Shown here: piece by piece, positions 37,659 through 47,774 of the stretch
Position numbering within the stretch: the stretch's first letter is position 1
Layout of the letters: the number at the start of each line of letters is the position of its first letter
Source of the DNA: Candidatus Thiodiazotropha sp. CDECU1
GTDB taxonomy: Bacteria > Pseudomonadota > Gammaproteobacteria > Chromatiales > Chromatiaceae
Assembly: GCF_963455295.1 (NCBI RefSeq)
Contig: NZ_OY734020.1
Coordinates: 3,410,001 to 3,474,000, forward strand
Reading direction: 5' to 3'
DNA: 64,000 bases
Made by a program: the position numbers and the translations under genes
The notes under the pieces: generated by a model
What the model was told of the DNA's origin: nothing
Seen by the model: the letters and a program-made list of their open reading frames with translations, nothing else
Databases searched by the model: none

Positions 37659-38666
37659 TCACTTAAATATCGACTCTACCGAAAAACCGTCTCTCTCCAG
37701 GATATCACGCAGACGTCTGAGGGCATCCATCTGAATCTGCCTGACACGCTCACGGGTGACACCCAGTTCATTGGCCACCTGCTCCAGGGTGGAATTCTCA
37801 TAGCCATGCAGACCAAAGCGGCGTTCCACCACCTCGCGCTGCTTGTCATTCAGCTTACTCAGCCATCGGTCGAGATTGGCGTTGAGTCCATCATTCTGAA
37901 TATCCACCGTTGGATCCATGCTCTTCTCATCGGCAATGGTGTCGAGCAGGGGTTTGTCAGCATCCTTGCCAAAGGGCGTATCCACCGATGTGACACGTTC
38001 ATTCAGTCCCAGCATGCGCTTGACTTCATCTATCGGCCTGTCGAGCAGATCGGCGATCTCCTCTGAACTTGGTTCATGATCCAGGGTTTGAGCCAGCTTT
38101 CTGGCGGCGCGCAGATAGACATTGATCTCTTTGACCACATGAATGGGAAGACGGATTGTGCGGGTCTGATTCATGATTGCCCGCTCAATGGTCTGGCGGA
38201 TCCACCATGTGGCATAGGTTGAAAAGCGAAATCCCCGTTCAGGATCGAACTTCTCCACTGCTCGAATCAATCCTAGGTTTCCCTCCTCGATGAGATCCAA
38301 CAGTGCGAGACCACGATTCATGTAGCGACGCGCAATCTTCACCACCAGGCGGAGATTGCTTTCGATCATGCGTTGTCTGGCTGACTGATCGCCTTTTTGC
38401 GCGAGCCTGGCGAAGTAGACCTCCTCTTCGGCGGTCAGCAATTTGGATATCCCTATCTCATTCAGATAGAGCCGGGTGGCATCCATCTGTGCATCACCCG
38501 GCTCAGGTGATTTGAGCTTAAGGACATCGCTGATATCTTCTGTTTTTTCCTCTACGACCTCTTCGCTGTCAGCGGAATCATCCGACAGGATGACTTCATC
38601 TGCCGCAAGATCGTCAATGATCGGACTTTCATCCGAATCATCAGGCTCTACCGGACTTTTACTCAT
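37659..38666 (-). CDS. rpoS: RNA polymerase sigma factor RpoS
   Basis: This 335-residue sigma-70 family protein has an acidic N-terminal segment (1-55), region 2 with [21 protein letters not shown] and the -10-binding [18 protein letters not shown], region 3 and region 4 with [19 protein letters not shown]. The N-terminal extension and the neighbours nlpD-pcm-surE mark it as RpoS rather than RpoD or RpoH. It directs the stationary-phase and stress response. In E. coli the rpoS promoter lies within nlpD; the same is likely here. Confidence 0.97.
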   Translation of the reverse strand: MSKSPVEPDDSDESPIIDDLAADEVILSDDSADSEEVVEEKTEDISDVLKLKSPEPGDAQMDATRLYLNEIGISKLLTAEEEVYFARLAQKGDQSARQRMIESNLRLVVKIARRYMNRGLALLDLIEEGNLGLIRAVEKFDPERGFRFSTYATWWIRQTIERAIMNQTRTIRLPIHVVKEINVYLRAARKLAQTLDHEPSSEEIADLLDRPIDEVKRMLGLNERVTSVDTPFGKDADKPLLDTIADEKSMDPTVDIQNDGLNANLDRWLSKLNDKQREVVERRFGLHGYENSTLEQVANELGVTRERVRQIQMDALRRLRDILERDGFSVESIFK

Positions 38667-38789
38667 CTCACATCTCCATCAACCTGGACATGCCTGCATA
38701 CGAAGCTCGTTAGGGATTGCTCGCACAACCGCCAATCCAGCCCCAAGCATGCCTCAATCACCCTTCTCAGTGGTGAGGCCATATTATTT

Positions 38790-39653
38790 TTATCTACGCG
38801 GGAGCAGTGGGAGCGGATTGATCGGCTTCCCCTGCTTCCTGACCTCAAAGTGCAGCATTGGTTGACCACCTCTGTTCGGTGATCCCATTTGAGCCACTAT
38901 ATCGCCTTTGGCTATTTTATCACCCTCTTTTACCAGTAGTTTCCGATTGTACCCGTAGGCACTCAAAAACTCCTGGCCGTGTTTGATGATAACGAGATTC
39001 CCATATCCGACCAATCCCCCGCCAGCATACACCACCCTACCGGCTTCGGCTGCCTTTATAGGTTGTCCGGTATCACCCTGGATTCTGATTCCTTTTCGGT
39101 TCTGATCCGATTTCGAAAAGGTCTGTACCACTCTACCTTTGGTCGGCCATCTCCAGCTTAACTTAATAGGTTTCTTCACCTGTTGAGACTTTGTCCGCCT
39201 GACAGACCCCTCCTGCTTCAACGGGGTCGCTTGGGCCTTGGCAGTCGCCACCCCGGATCGCTTATCCGGCAACGGCTTGATAACAGGAGAGCTCTTTTTC
39301 TTCGCTGGGAGCCGATCAGCCTGTGCCGGACGATTAACCCGCCTTGACCTTGTCTCGGGTGGCTTCAGGCGCAAACGCTGACCAGGGTAGATGGAGTAGT
39401 TCGGCCCTTTTATCCCATTCCAGGTAGCTAATGAGCGAAAGGAGAGATAGTGCCGCCAGGCAATAGAGTAGAGGGTGTCCCCGGCTTGCACCAGGTAGTA
39501 GGTGCGAGAGGTTTTATGCCGAGCCGACGGCGACTGATGCTGTTGTTGACCTGATTCCACTCCCTGCGAGGGTGAGGGTGTGCGGTTGTAGACAGGGGCA
39601 CTGCCTCTAGACGTACAGGCGGTTATGCCAATCAGCAGACTCAGCAGCAGCAT
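38790..39653 (-). CDS. nlpD: Murein hydrolase activator NlpD (LysM + M23)
   Basis: The protein has a lipoprotein signal ending in ITAC, a LysM domain (YYLVQAGDTLYSIAW near residues 55-98), a Pro/Lys-rich linker and a C-terminal M23 domain (GRVVYAGGGLVGYGNLVIIKHG). M23 zinc ligands appear degenerate, as in NlpD, which activates amidase AmiC rather than cutting itself. The open frame extends much further upstream but that part is a shadow of yqaA. The ATG at 39653 gives MLLLSLLIGITAC. A TTG at 39701 adding a basic n-region (VRHRRQR) is a possible alternative. Confidence 0.9.
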   Translation of the reverse strand: MLLLSLLIGITACTSRGSAPVYNRTPSPSQGVESGQQQHQSPSARHKTSRTYYLVQAGDTLYSIAWRHYLSFRSLATWNGIKGPNYSIYPGQRLRLKPPETRSRRVNRPAQADRLPAKKKSSPVIKPLPDKRSGVATAKAQATPLKQEGSVRRTKSQQVKKPIKLSWRWPTKGRVVQTFSKSDQNRKGIRIQGDTGQPIKAAEAGRVVYAGGGLVGYGNLVIIKHGQEFLSAYGYNRKLLVKEGDKIAKGDIVAQMGSPNRGGQPMLHFEVRKQGKPINPLPLLPRR

Positions 39654-39727
39654 GAGACCGACAGGCCCCAGCTGCACTCTTTGGCGTCGGTGTCTGACAA
39701 GCAGAGTTGCGATACCTAACCCCCTGA

Positions 39728-40303
39728 CTATCTCAGATAAATTATTAATATCAAAAAGACGATCACCAACAGCCAGCCAAGACGATCCACATAGCGATGC
39801 AGTACCCTCTCCATGCGTGCCCCGCCCCAGGCCATGAGAGCCGCCACCAGGAAGAAGCGTGCCCCCCGTCCAATCACGGATGCGATCACAAAGGGTATAA
39901 ACGCCATTCCGATCACCCCTGCGGTAATAGTGAATATCTTGTAAGGGATGGGGGAAAAGCCTGCCAGGAATATGGCCCAGAATCCCCATTCGCCGAACCA
40001 CCCCTTGGTCTCCAGATAGCCTTCCCAATAACCCCAGTTGTGCAGCCAGGGTTGGATCAAATCGAATGCATACACGCCTATCAGGTAACCGAGCATACCG
40101 CCTAGGACAGAGGCAAGGGTGGTCAAGCCGGCAAGAAACCATGCCTGGTTTGGCCGGGCCATGCTCATGGGTGCCAACATCACATCCGGGGGGATGGGGA
40201 AGAAGGAGGACTCGGCAAAGCTTAGCCCCGCAAGATAGGCAGGCGCATGGGGGTGGCGGGACCACTGCATGGTGCGAGCGTAGAGCGAGGAGAAGAGGCG
40301 CAT
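39728..40303 (-). CDS. YqaA/DedA-family membrane protein
   Basis: This 191-residue protein has about four spans and the DedA/VTT motifs FAESSFFPIPPDVML near residue 29 and FSPIPYKIFTITAGVIGM near residue 115. The family is linked to lipid-carrier flipping and membrane homeostasis. Here it is inserted between pcm and nlpD; its ATG overlaps the pcm stop (TGATG), so translation is coupled. Confidence 0.9.
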   Translation of the reverse strand: MRLFSSLYARTMQWSRHPHAPAYLAGLSFAESSFFPIPPDVMLAPMSMARPNQAWFLAGLTTLASVLGGMLGYLIGVYAFDLIQPWLHNWGYWEGYLETKGWFGEWGFWAIFLAGFSPIPYKIFTITAGVIGMAFIPFVIASVIGRGARFFLVAALMAWGGARMERVLHRYVDRLGWLLVIVFLILIIYLR

Positions 40304-40968
40304 CAGATCATACCACCCATCAACGGCACAAAATTCGCTGATTCAAGATGTTCCTGCTGAAAGCCATCGCTAGTGCGTGTAACCCTGACCATAACCTGTC
40401 CTTTTTCGCTCTGGATCGGTATCACCAAGCGACCTCCCACCGCCAATTGATCAAGTAGTGTTTGTGGCAAGCCCAGCGGTGCGGCTGTAACCAATATGCC
40501 ATCGAAGGGTGCGTACTCTGGTATCCCTATGCCACCATCACTATGCTTGAGACGAATATTGCGTAGACCAAGTTCCCGAAACCTGAGCCGGGCCTGATCG
40601 AGCAGCGCCGAAATTCTCTCGACACTGTATACCCGACGCACCAGCTGGGCCAGAATTGCGCATTGATAACCGGAACCGGTACCGATCTCGAGTACCATTT
40701 CCGGCACCCCGGCCTCTAACAACGCTTCTGTCATACGTGCCACGGTATAGGGTTGAGAAATGGTTTGACCATGACCTATGGGAAGGGCTGTCTCTTCATA
40801 GGCCCGACTGGCCAGCGCCTCATCGACAAAGATATGCCGGGGCGTATTACGCATTGCTTCAAGCACAGCCTGGTGACGAATCCCTTTTTTTCGCAGGCGC
40901 TCGATCAAACGCTGCCTGGTGCGTTGGGATGTCATGCCGATCCCTTGATGCTCAGGGCGTATCATCAC
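40303..40968 (-). CDS. pcm: Protein-L-isoaspartate O-methyltransferase
   Basis: This 221-residue SAM-dependent methyltransferase repairs isoaspartyl residues. It shows [15 protein letters not shown] near residue 68 and the SAM motif [15 protein letters not shown] near residue 95, both diagnostic of Pcm. The start GTG overlaps the surE stop by 4 bp; the ATG one codon later is equally possible. The gene is in the conserved surE-pcm-nlpD-rpoS block. Confidence 0.96.
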   Translation of the reverse strand: MMIRPEHQGIGMTSQRTRQRLIERLRKKGIRHQAVLEAMRNTPRHIFVDEALASRAYEETALPIGHGQTISQPYTVARMTEALLEAGVPEMVLEIGTGSGYQCAILAQLVRRVYSVERISALLDQARLRFRELGLRNIRLKHSDGGIGIPEYAPFDGILVTAAPLGLPQTLLDQLAVGGRLVIPIQSEKGQVMVRVTRTSDGFQQEHLESANFVPLMGGMI

Positions 40969-41708
40969 TGTTCAAGCCACTCGCTGACTGTCTGCAGTGC
41001 GCTGTGACGAGTAAGATCCACCTGCAGGGGTGTAACAGAGACATAGCCCTGCCTGACCGTATAAAAATCGGTACCCTGCCCAGCATCCTGCTCAGCCCCC
41101 GCGGGTCCGACCCAGTAGATGGTCTTTCCCCGCGGATCGCTGGCCTTGATTACTGGCTCGGCCTTGTGTCTGTGACCGAGACGGGTGGAGCGAATCCCCA
41201 GCAGTTGGTCATAAGGAATATCTGGCACATTGACATTCAGAATAACGTTTGACGATAAAGGATAACGCAGCAGTCGACTCACCAGCTCCTGGGCAACCCG
41301 GGCCGCCGTTTCGAAATGTTGCGGATCATGGGAATTCATGGAGATGGCAATCGCAGGAAAACCCAAAAAGCGTCCCTCAGTAGCCGCTGCAACAGTACCG
41401 GAGTAGAGGACATCGTCGCCCATATTCGGACCCGCATTGATACCCGAGACAACCAGATCCGGTTCATCAGACAGGAGTCCGGTTATTGCCAGATGGACAC
41501 AATCCGTTGGTGTGCCATCCACACGAATGAAGCCGTTTTCCATGGTGCGGGCACGCAGTGGATTGACCAGGGTTAGAGAGTTGCTGGCACCGCTGCGATC
41601 CTGATCCGGTGCCACCACCACGATATCACCAACCGCTGACAGCTGTTCGGCCAGTATCCGCAGACCCGGGGCCTGATAACCATCATCGTTACTAAGGAGG
41701 ATTTTCAT
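40965..41708 (-). CDS. surE: 5'/3'-nucleotidase SurE
   Basis: This 247-residue nucleotidase begins [15 protein letters not shown], with metal ligands Asp8 and Asp9, and has [17 protein letters not shown] and [19 protein letters not shown]. The family is a divalent-metal nucleoside monophosphate phosphatase active in stress. The open frame starts 33 codons earlier, but the ATG at 41708 matches the family N-terminus exactly. It is coupled to pcm by a 4-bp overlap. Confidence 0.96.
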   Translation of the reverse strand: MKILLSNDDGYQAPGLRILAEQLSAVGDIVVVAPDQDRSGASNSLTLVNPLRARTMENGFIRVDGTPTDCVHLAITGLLSDEPDLVVSGINAGPNMGDDVLYSGTVAAATEGRFLGFPAIAISMNSHDPQHFETAARVAQELVSRLLRYPLSSNVILNVNVPDIPYDQLLGIRSTRLGHRHKAEPVIKASDPRGKTIYWVGPAGAEQDAGQGTDFYTVRQGYVSVTPLQVDLTRHSALQTVSEWLEQ

Positions 41709-41825
41709 ACCGGGCACAATATACTGGAAAGTCTCAACCTTCTCATCCTTCCATTCCACTCTCCGATTGAGATTCCCTTCAGCAGCCCATACCATGCATA
41801 TAAACACCCGTTGAGGGACTGGGAA

Positions 41826-42371
41826 ATGAGTGACGATGAGAAAAAAACCGATGACAAGACATTGTTATACAAGGCACTTGATGATGTAGAGCCGATACAG
41901 CAGCGACGGACTGAGCCCTATCGCCGCAAGTTGCCGCCCAGGCCCCTGAATCTCCCCGTCGGCGATGAGGATGATACCGAACAGGATCTCTATTCCGATC
42001 AGGAGATCGAGACAGGCGAGGTACTCGACTATGCAAGGCCCGGTGTACAACACCGTGTCATGCACGATTTGCGTCGCGGCTACCTGGAGATTGGCGCCGA
42101 ATTGGATCTGCACGGCCTGACCGTACGCCACGCCAGGGATGAGCTGAACCGGTTCCTCAAGATCTGTCAGGAACGGGATATCCGTTGCGTGCGCATCATC
42201 CATGGCAAGGGCTATCGGTCAGAGGGAAAACAACCGATTCTCAAGCAGAAGCTCAATCTCTGGCTGAGGCAACGGGATGATGTACTGGCCTTCACCTCAG
42301 CCCCCCGTCGGGACGGAGGCACCGGCGCGGCCTATCTATTACTGCGCAATCCGAAAAAGGCAAAGGGATAA
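41826..42371 (+). CDS. Smr domain protein
   Basis: This 181-residue protein has an N-terminal charged linker (DUF-like, [20 protein letters not shown]) and a C-terminal Smr domain with [16 protein letters not shown] and [11 protein letters not shown]. Smr domains are nicking or RNA-cleaving endonucleases; this short SmrA/YdaL-like form lacks MutS2 parts. The start is the ATG at 41826 with GGGA upstream. It is divergent from surE with 117 bp between start codons. Confidence 0.88.
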   Translation: MSDDEKKTDDKTLLYKALDDVEPIQQRRTEPYRRKLPPRPLNLPVGDEDDTEQDLYSDQEIETGEVLDYARPGVQHRVMHDLRRGYLEIGAELDLHGLTVRHARDELNRFLKICQERDIRCVRIIHGKGYRSEGKQPILKQKLNLWLRQRDDVLAFTSAPRRDGGTGAAYLLLRNPKKAKG

Positions 42372-42528
42372 ATTTCGTATGGGTTATTGAATTTCAATCT
42401 AAACCCAGTAAAATACTTGGTTATTGAACCTGCAGTACAAGCATCATCGCTTCCGATGGTATACCCCCTTATGACTTGACTGCCTGTAGACCGCATCGAA
42501 CGATGCAGGCAATGAGAGGAGATTTGCA

Positions 42529-43086
42529 TTGGCAATCAGAATCAAAAGTCAGTGGCATGATGAGGATAGCTCCCGTTCAGCGGAAGAGCTGGGAGGGGCC
42601 ATCGCCTTTATCGCCTGGCGTCTCGCTTTGGATAAAGCCATCACCCTGCACGGCAAACACTTCGTGTATGAAAACGACCAACAACGGCTTGCCGTGATTG
42701 CCGAATACTTGTGCTTTGAGGCACAAATCAGCGATCGCCTGATCCACAAAATGGTCGATAATGAGTCCCGGGTGGCAATCATCACCGCACTGGTGATGAA
42801 ACTGGCTGAGCACTTTCAGGACAACGCCAGCGATCTGTTCGGTCCCGGTGACCATGGCAACAGTTTCATTGAACGCTATAACCAACGTTCAGGCGAGTAC
42901 GCCGAATTCAATTTCGATCAGCAAGGTCCCAGCTATCCGTTTCTGCGACATCTCGGTTATGAGATTCAACAGGTCATGGGAGACAAAGCGCATGAAAACC
43001 GCTGGGTCATCGATCAGGTGATGGACGTGGATGCCCCTGAAGTCTACAAACAGCTGGCACGCGCTGTCAGAAATCTCTTTGACTAG
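42529..43086 (+). CDS. Conserved protein upstream of moxR, unknown function
   Basis: This 185-residue soluble protein begins MAIRIKSQWHD and ends YKQLARAVRNLFD, with an acidic middle part (HFQDNASDLFGPGDHGNSFIE). It uses a TTG start preceded by AGAGGAG at about 8 bases. I do not recognise a family. It sits 9 bp before a MoxR ATPase gene and is probably in the same operon with the ATPase and the VWA-like protein, so it may be a substrate or regulator of that pair. Confidence 0.75.
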   Translation: MAIRIKSQWHDEDSSRSAEELGGAIAFIAWRLALDKAITLHGKHFVYENDQQRLAVIAEYLCFEAQISDRLIHKMVDNESRVAIITALVMKLAEHFQDNASDLFGPGDHGNSFIERYNQRSGEYAEFNFDQQGPSYPFLRHLGYEIQQVMGDKAHENRWVIDQVMDVDAPEVYKQLARAVRNLFD

Positions 43087-43095
43087 GAGATTCCT

Positions 43096-44142
43096 ATGCG
43101 TCCCACTCAGTTAATAACCATTCTTGAACAGGAGTTCATCAGCACCCGGGCCGGTCACCATACACCGGTCATGCTCTGGGGGCCCCCTGGTGTCGGTAAA
43201 TCGGATATGGTGCGCGAAGTCGCTGAAAACCACCGGGCGCCGGTGATCGATATTCGGCTCTCGCAAATGGAGCCCAGCGACCTGAGGGGCATTCCTTTCA
43301 GAGTCAATGGCAGCGTGGAATGGGCAATCCCCTCAATCCTACCGAATAGGGAAAGGCATGGCCCGGAGGGAATCCTCTTCCTGGATGAAATCACCTCGGC
43401 ACCCCCCACTGTCTCCGCTGCCGCCTACCAACTGATCCTTGATCGCCGCTTAGGTGAGTATCAGGTCCCCCAGGGGTGGGCCATCTTTGCAGCAGGCAAT
43501 CGCCAGGGCGACCGTGGTGTGACCTATAGCATGCCAGCGCCATTGGCCAACCGCTTCTCTCATTTCGAGGTGGAGACCAATCTGGATGACTGGGTTGCCT
43601 GGGCCTATCGCAACTCAATCGATGAGCGGATTATCGCCTTCCTGCGTTTTCGGCCCGAACTGCTGTTCGACTTCGATCCCGCACACAATCCCATTGCCTT
43701 CCCTTCACCCCGCTCCTGGGAATTCGCCCACCGTGCCCTGCAAAAGTTTGATAATCACCCACAACTCTTGCAGGGTGCCCTACAGGCTTGCGTTGGACCC
43801 GCTGCAGGCATTGAGTTGAACGCCTTTATAAACAGTCTCGATAAGATGCCCGATCTGGATGCCATTATCGCCGGGGAGGATCTGCCTGTACCCAAGGAGA
43901 TAGACCTGCAGTACGCCATAGCCGCAGCCCTGGTGGGGCGTGCCATACGTGCCCATGACGCCGGTGATGGAAGCCTCACCCATGGCCGGATCCTCGACTA
44001 TGCACGCCAGTTTCCGCAGCGGGAGATGGGGGTGATGCTGGTTTCTGATATGCACCGCGCCATCGGTGAGGCGATTTTCACCGTTCCCCAATTCAGTGAT
44101 TGGGCCCAGGCGGTGTCGGATGTGATGTTGTATGAATCTTGA
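43096..44142 (+). CDS. MoxR-type AAA+ ATPase
   Basis: This 348-residue ATPase has Walker A GPPGVGKS (residues 29-36), Walker B ILFLDEITSA near residue 95, sensor NRQGDRG near residue 135 and MPAPLANRFSHFEV. MoxR ATPases act as chaperones with VWA-domain partners, and the next gene encodes one. The 3' end is followed at once by a 160-bp repeat element. The ATG start follows AGGAG. Confidence 0.9.
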   Translation: MRPTQLITILEQEFISTRAGHHTPVMLWGPPGVGKSDMVREVAENHRAPVIDIRLSQMEPSDLRGIPFRVNGSVEWAIPSILPNRERHGPEGILFLDEITSAPPTVSAAAYQLILDRRLGEYQVPQGWAIFAAGNRQGDRGVTYSMPAPLANRFSHFEVETNLDDWVAWAYRNSIDERIIAFLRFRPELLFDFDPAHNPIAFPSPRSWEFAHRALQKFDNHPQLLQGALQACVGPAAGIELNAFINSLDKMPDLDAIIAGEDLPVPKEIDLQYAIAAALVGRAIRAHDAGDGSLTHGRILDYARQFPQREMGVMLVSDMHRAIGEAIFTVPQFSDWAQAVSDVMLYES

Positions 44143-44144
44143 TT

Positions 44145-44304
44145 AGTCCGCAAATGAACGCGAATAAACGCAAATGTTTTTCATTCAGTGCGTAGGGTGC
44201 GGCTTGCCGCACCGCACAAACAGGCATCGGTGGCATGCGGTGCGGCAAGCCGCACCCTACATTCATATCGATCATTCGCGTTCATTTGCGTTCATTCGCG
44301 GACT
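44145..44304. repeat. 160-bp composite inverted-repeat element (BIME/MITE-like)
   Basis: Outer 32-bp inverted repeats (44145-44176 and 44273-44304) match at 28 of 32 positions and contain CGCAAATGAACG-type units. Inside are perfect 25-bp arms (44192-44216 and 44236-44260) with a GGGTGCGGCTTGCCGCACC core and a 19-bp loop. It fills almost the whole gap between moxR and the VWA-like gene. This GC palindrome type is widespread in gammaproteobacteria. It is non-coding. Confidence 0.85.
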
Positions 44305-44313
44305 CAAAATTAA

Positions 44314-45546
44314 ATGAACCAGGAACAGATCGAAACCAAGCTGGCAGCAGCCCGCACCAAATTAATCCTCGACAAGCCCTTCCTCGGTGCGCTAGTTATG
44401 CGGCTACCGATGGAGGAAGCGAACCCTGACTGGTGTCCCGCCACCGCCACGGATGCGAAAAAGTTCTATTACAATCCTGAATTTATCGATCAGCTGAGTC
44501 TGGACGAGACCCAATTCATGCTCGCCCACGAGGCCCTGCATTGCGCCCTCTCCCATTTTGCCCGCCGCCAGCATCGTCACAAACTCCACTGGGATATGGC
44601 CTGTGATTACGCCATCAATCCCTTATTGATAGAGGATGATCTCAAGCCGCCCCCAGGCTCGCTTTTCCTACCCGAGTTCGAGGGTATGACCGCCGAGGAG
44701 ATCTATCCCCTGCTGGATGAGAAGGATGATGAGACACCCCTGGACAATCATATCTACGATCAGGACAACACCAAGGGTTCGGGGGCCGGCAAAACTGAGA
44801 AGGATATATCCAATAAGCAGGATCAGAGCGAGACCGAAAACGAAGGGGATGAGAGCGAGAATCAGCAAAGCGGAGACGGATCAGCCGCCAGCCAACCACC
44901 GCCACCCACTCCCGATGAGGCGGAAACCCTGAATATCCAGTGGCAGCAACGCCTTGCCGGCGCAGCCCAATCGGCGATGCAGGTGGGCAAGCTGGATGGG
45001 GCGATGGCCCGCATGGTGGATCACCTGTTGCAACCACAACTCCCCTGGCGGCTGCTGCTTGCCCGTTATATGACAGCTATCGCACGGGACGATTTCAGTT
45101 ATATGCGCCCCGCCCGGAGGGAGGGTGAACATATTCTTCCCAGCCTGCGCAGCAATCAGGTCGAGCTGGTGGTCGCACTGGATAGCAGTGGCTCAATACA
45201 GGATCACGAGATGGGTGATTTTTTATCTGAAATCAATGCCCTGAAGGGGCAGATGCGGGCCCGTATCACCCTCCTCGCCTGTGACTCGGCGATTGCCGAG
45301 GGCGCACCCTGGGTATATGAGGCCTGGGAGGATTTCCAGCTGCCAGCCAAGATCACCGGGGGCGGCGGCACCAGTTTCGAGCCGGTCTTCGAGTGGATCT
45401 CGGCCCAGGGCATGAGACCCGACCTGCTGGTCTATTTCACCGATGCGGAGGGTGCCTTCCCGGACCATGCACCACACTATCCGGTAATCTGGCTGGTTAA
45501 AGGAAAAAAAACCACTCCCTGGGGAGAACGGATTCAGCTCAACTGA
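44314..45546 (+). CDS. Metallopeptidase-like / VWA-like protein (DUF2201 family)
   Basis: This 410-residue protein has an N-terminal putative metallopeptidase domain with HEALH (72-76) in FMLAHEALHCALSH. An acidic, low-complexity linker (about 150-200) follows, then a C-terminal VWA-like domain with LVVALDSSGSIQD near residue 289. The family pairs with MoxR ATPases, as here. The ATPase may load or activate it to act on an unknown substrate. The start ATG is just 9 bp after the repeat element, with GAACC-like weak ribosome binding. Confidence 0.85.
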   Translation: MNQEQIETKLAAARTKLILDKPFLGALVMRLPMEEANPDWCPATATDAKKFYYNPEFIDQLSLDETQFMLAHEALHCALSHFARRQHRHKLHWDMACDYAINPLLIEDDLKPPPGSLFLPEFEGMTAEEIYPLLDEKDDETPLDNHIYDQDNTKGSGAGKTEKDISNKQDQSETENEGDESENQQSGDGSAASQPPPPTPDEAETLNIQWQQRLAGAAQSAMQVGKLDGAMARMVDHLLQPQLPWRLLLARYMTAIARDDFSYMRPARREGEHILPSLRSNQVELVVALDSSGSIQDHEMGDFLSEINALKGQMRARITLLACDSAIAEGAPWVYEAWEDFQLPAKITGGGGTSFEPVFEWISAQGMRPDLLVYFTDAEGAFPDHAPHYPVIWLVKGKKTTPWGERIQLN

Positions 45547-45695
45547 ACTGGGGGATGCTCAATAGAGCCCCTGAAAGGATAAATCTCCTTGGCGACAACC
45601 GGATGTTTGTGTTAACTAACCAGCATGGACTGCGTAGAACATTCAATTCTGTAAAATCAGGAACTAACCATCATCGCCGGGGATCAGTTAAAGGC

Positions 45696-47210
45696 ATGAC
45701 CATGCATGTGATGAAAAAAGCCTCCATCATCGTCCTCCTCATTAGCCTGGTGGCGATATCCAGTGCCAATTCCGAGGAGGGTGAATCGATCCAGTTGCCG
45801 GAACTTGGCTCTCCATCAGATCAGTATCTGACACCCGGTGATGAAGCCCGGCTTGGCAAGGAGTTCATGCTCAGTGTGCGTAAAACAGGTAAGGTGCTGG
45901 ATGATCCCCAGATTACAGAGTACATCCAGCAATTGGGTGACAAACTGCTGAAACAGAGCGAAGCGGTTGGGCAGAAATTCACCTTCTTTGTCATCGATCA
46001 GCCAGAAATCAACGCCTTTGCCGGCCCTGGTGGCTACATCGGCATCTATAGCGGCCTGATATTGGCAACCCAAAGCGAGAGTGAACTGGCATCAGTCATT
46101 GCCCATGAAATCGCCCATGTCACGCAGAAGCATCTGCTACGCGCCTTCGATGCCGCCAACCGCATGAGCGGTAAGACCGCAGCCCTGCTACTGGCCTCTA
46201 TCCTGGTGGGGATTTCCGGTTCACCGGATGCCGGCCTTGCCATGGCGACAGGTGTCCAGGCCGGCGCCATACAAGAACAGATCAACTTCACCCGCAGCAA
46301 CGAAGAGGAGGCGGATACCGTGGGTATCCAAATCCTTGCGAAATCCGATTTCGACCCCCGTGCGATGCCACTTTTCTTTGAGCGCCTGACCCATGCCAGC
46401 CGACTCTATGAATCGGGTATACCGGAAATACTGCGTACCCATCCAGTCACAACCAACCGTGTAGCCGATGCGCTGGGACGGGCGGAAAAATACACCTATC
46501 GCCAGTTTCCGGGCAACCTGAGTTATCACCTGACACGTGAAGCCTTGCGGGCCAGACAGTTCAAGGATCCAAGCAAGGCTGTCACCCATTTTGCCAGCGG
46601 ACTCAAAGAAGGACGTCACCTCAATCAGGAGGCCCATAAGTATGGTTCGGCACTGGCCCTCGTGGCTGATCGTCAATTTGGCAAAGCAGAAAAGATTATC
46701 GACGAGCTGTTGCGGAATAATCCGGGCCAGATCGAGTACATCCTGGCCAGCGCGGATATTGCGAGGAAAAATGGCAAACATGAACAAGTACTCAAGATAC
46801 TTGATACCTACTACAGCTTGATGCCGGAGAACTATCCTCTGGCTATTGCCTATATCGAGGCGCTGACCGCTGCGGGCAGATTGGAGAAAGCCCGTGAAAT
46901 CAGTCAACAATCAATCACTTTGCGTAACAACGAGCCCAGACTCTATCGCCTGCTCAGCAAAATCGAGGAGCTGGACAACAATCAAGTGGAATCTCACCGT
47001 ATGCTGGCTGAGGCGTTCGCTGCCGATGGGGAGCTAGCAGCCGCTATACAGCAATTAGAGATAGCCTTAAATGGTGTGAATAAATCGGACTTCTTCCTCA
47101 CATCACGCATAGAATCCCGGCTGAGTAAACTGCGTGATATCGAAAAAGCGCGACAGAAATCTGATCCAAAAAGCAAAAGACTGCAGATCCATCAGCATCT
47201 ATTCCGGTAA
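45696..47210 (+). CDS. M48 family metalloprotease, BepA-like
   Basis: The 504-residue protein has a signal sequence (KKASIIVLLISLVAISSANS), the zinc motif VIAHEIAHVTQKH, a third-ligand region FTRSNEEEADTVG and a C-terminal TPR domain (about 270 on). This is the BepA/YfgC layout, a periplasmic chaperone-protease that supervises LptD and outer-membrane protein assembly. The ATG at 45696 is chosen for the signal peptide; the frame opens earlier at 45555 without a Shine-Dalgarno match. ATGs at 45702 and 45711 are also possible. Confidence 0.9.
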   Translation: MTMHVMKKASIIVLLISLVAISSANSEEGESIQLPELGSPSDQYLTPGDEARLGKEFMLSVRKTGKVLDDPQITEYIQQLGDKLLKQSEAVGQKFTFFVIDQPEINAFAGPGGYIGIYSGLILATQSESELASVIAHEIAHVTQKHLLRAFDAANRMSGKTAALLLASILVGISGSPDAGLAMATGVQAGAIQEQINFTRSNEEEADTVGIQILAKSDFDPRAMPLFFERLTHASRLYESGIPEILRTHPVTTNRVADALGRAEKYTYRQFPGNLSYHLTREALRARQFKDPSKAVTHFASGLKEGRHLNQEAHKYGSALALVADRQFGKAEKIIDELLRNNPGQIEYILASADIARKNGKHEQVLKILDTYYSLMPENYPLAIAYIEALTAAGRLEKAREISQQSITLRNNEPRLYRLLSKIEELDNNQVESHRMLAEAFAADGELAAAIQQLEIALNGVNKSDFFLTSRIESRLSKLRDIEKARQKSDPKSKRLQIHQHLFR

Positions 47211-47774
47211 ACCCCAATCCACCACGCATAAAACCCAACTCCGGTATGCAGATGACACGCCCTGAAAACCACAAATCACTAATAATTCAACATTTTTCAC
47301 TTGATATCGTCGATTGTTTAGGTATTCTTACGACCTACCTGTTTAAGGTATGATGTGTATCGGCAAGCCACCATCTACACAAAAACTATTGAAGTGGTTT
47401 AGCCATACAGTGAATTGCAACAAGGATGAGTGAGTGCAGGTTGTCGCAACTTTTTTTTATTTATATTGTTCTAAAGCGTCTGATGTCATATGAAATGCCG
47501 GAATTGGTACGTCTTGATTGCCCAGTGCAGCAAGACCTTGTACAGAACCGACAGCTAAACCTTGGTGGTTTTTGTCTGACACACGCCTGTAAACAATGAT
47601 GACGACAATTGATATTGTGCACTCAACCCGGTGGTCATGGTGTAAAGGCTCATTTGTTGATGGGTGGATGGCATATCGATGATTAGAATAACCGGGAAAT
47701 GAAATTGACCAACCAAATCAGTTTCAAAAAAATAAACTGTTAATCACTAAACTTTCTCAGTCTGGAGAGAATGA
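47211..47774. other. Long leader region upstream of soxY
   Basis: This 564-bp gap has no credible gene. It holds a T8 run at 47451-47458 behind a short GTTG-TCG-CAAC hairpin that may end bepA transcription. It also holds a weak promoter candidate TTGACC (47705-47710) with AAAAAT 17 bases later, and a GGAGAG ribosome site at 47764-47769 for soxY. A long untranslated leader could carry regulation, but I see no known riboswitch. Confidence 0.4.

Noticed and set aside
39654-40265. Upstream extension of the nlpD frame to a 491-codon protein
   Set aside because: It runs through yqaA in another frame and lacks family features; the lipoprotein signal begins at 39653.
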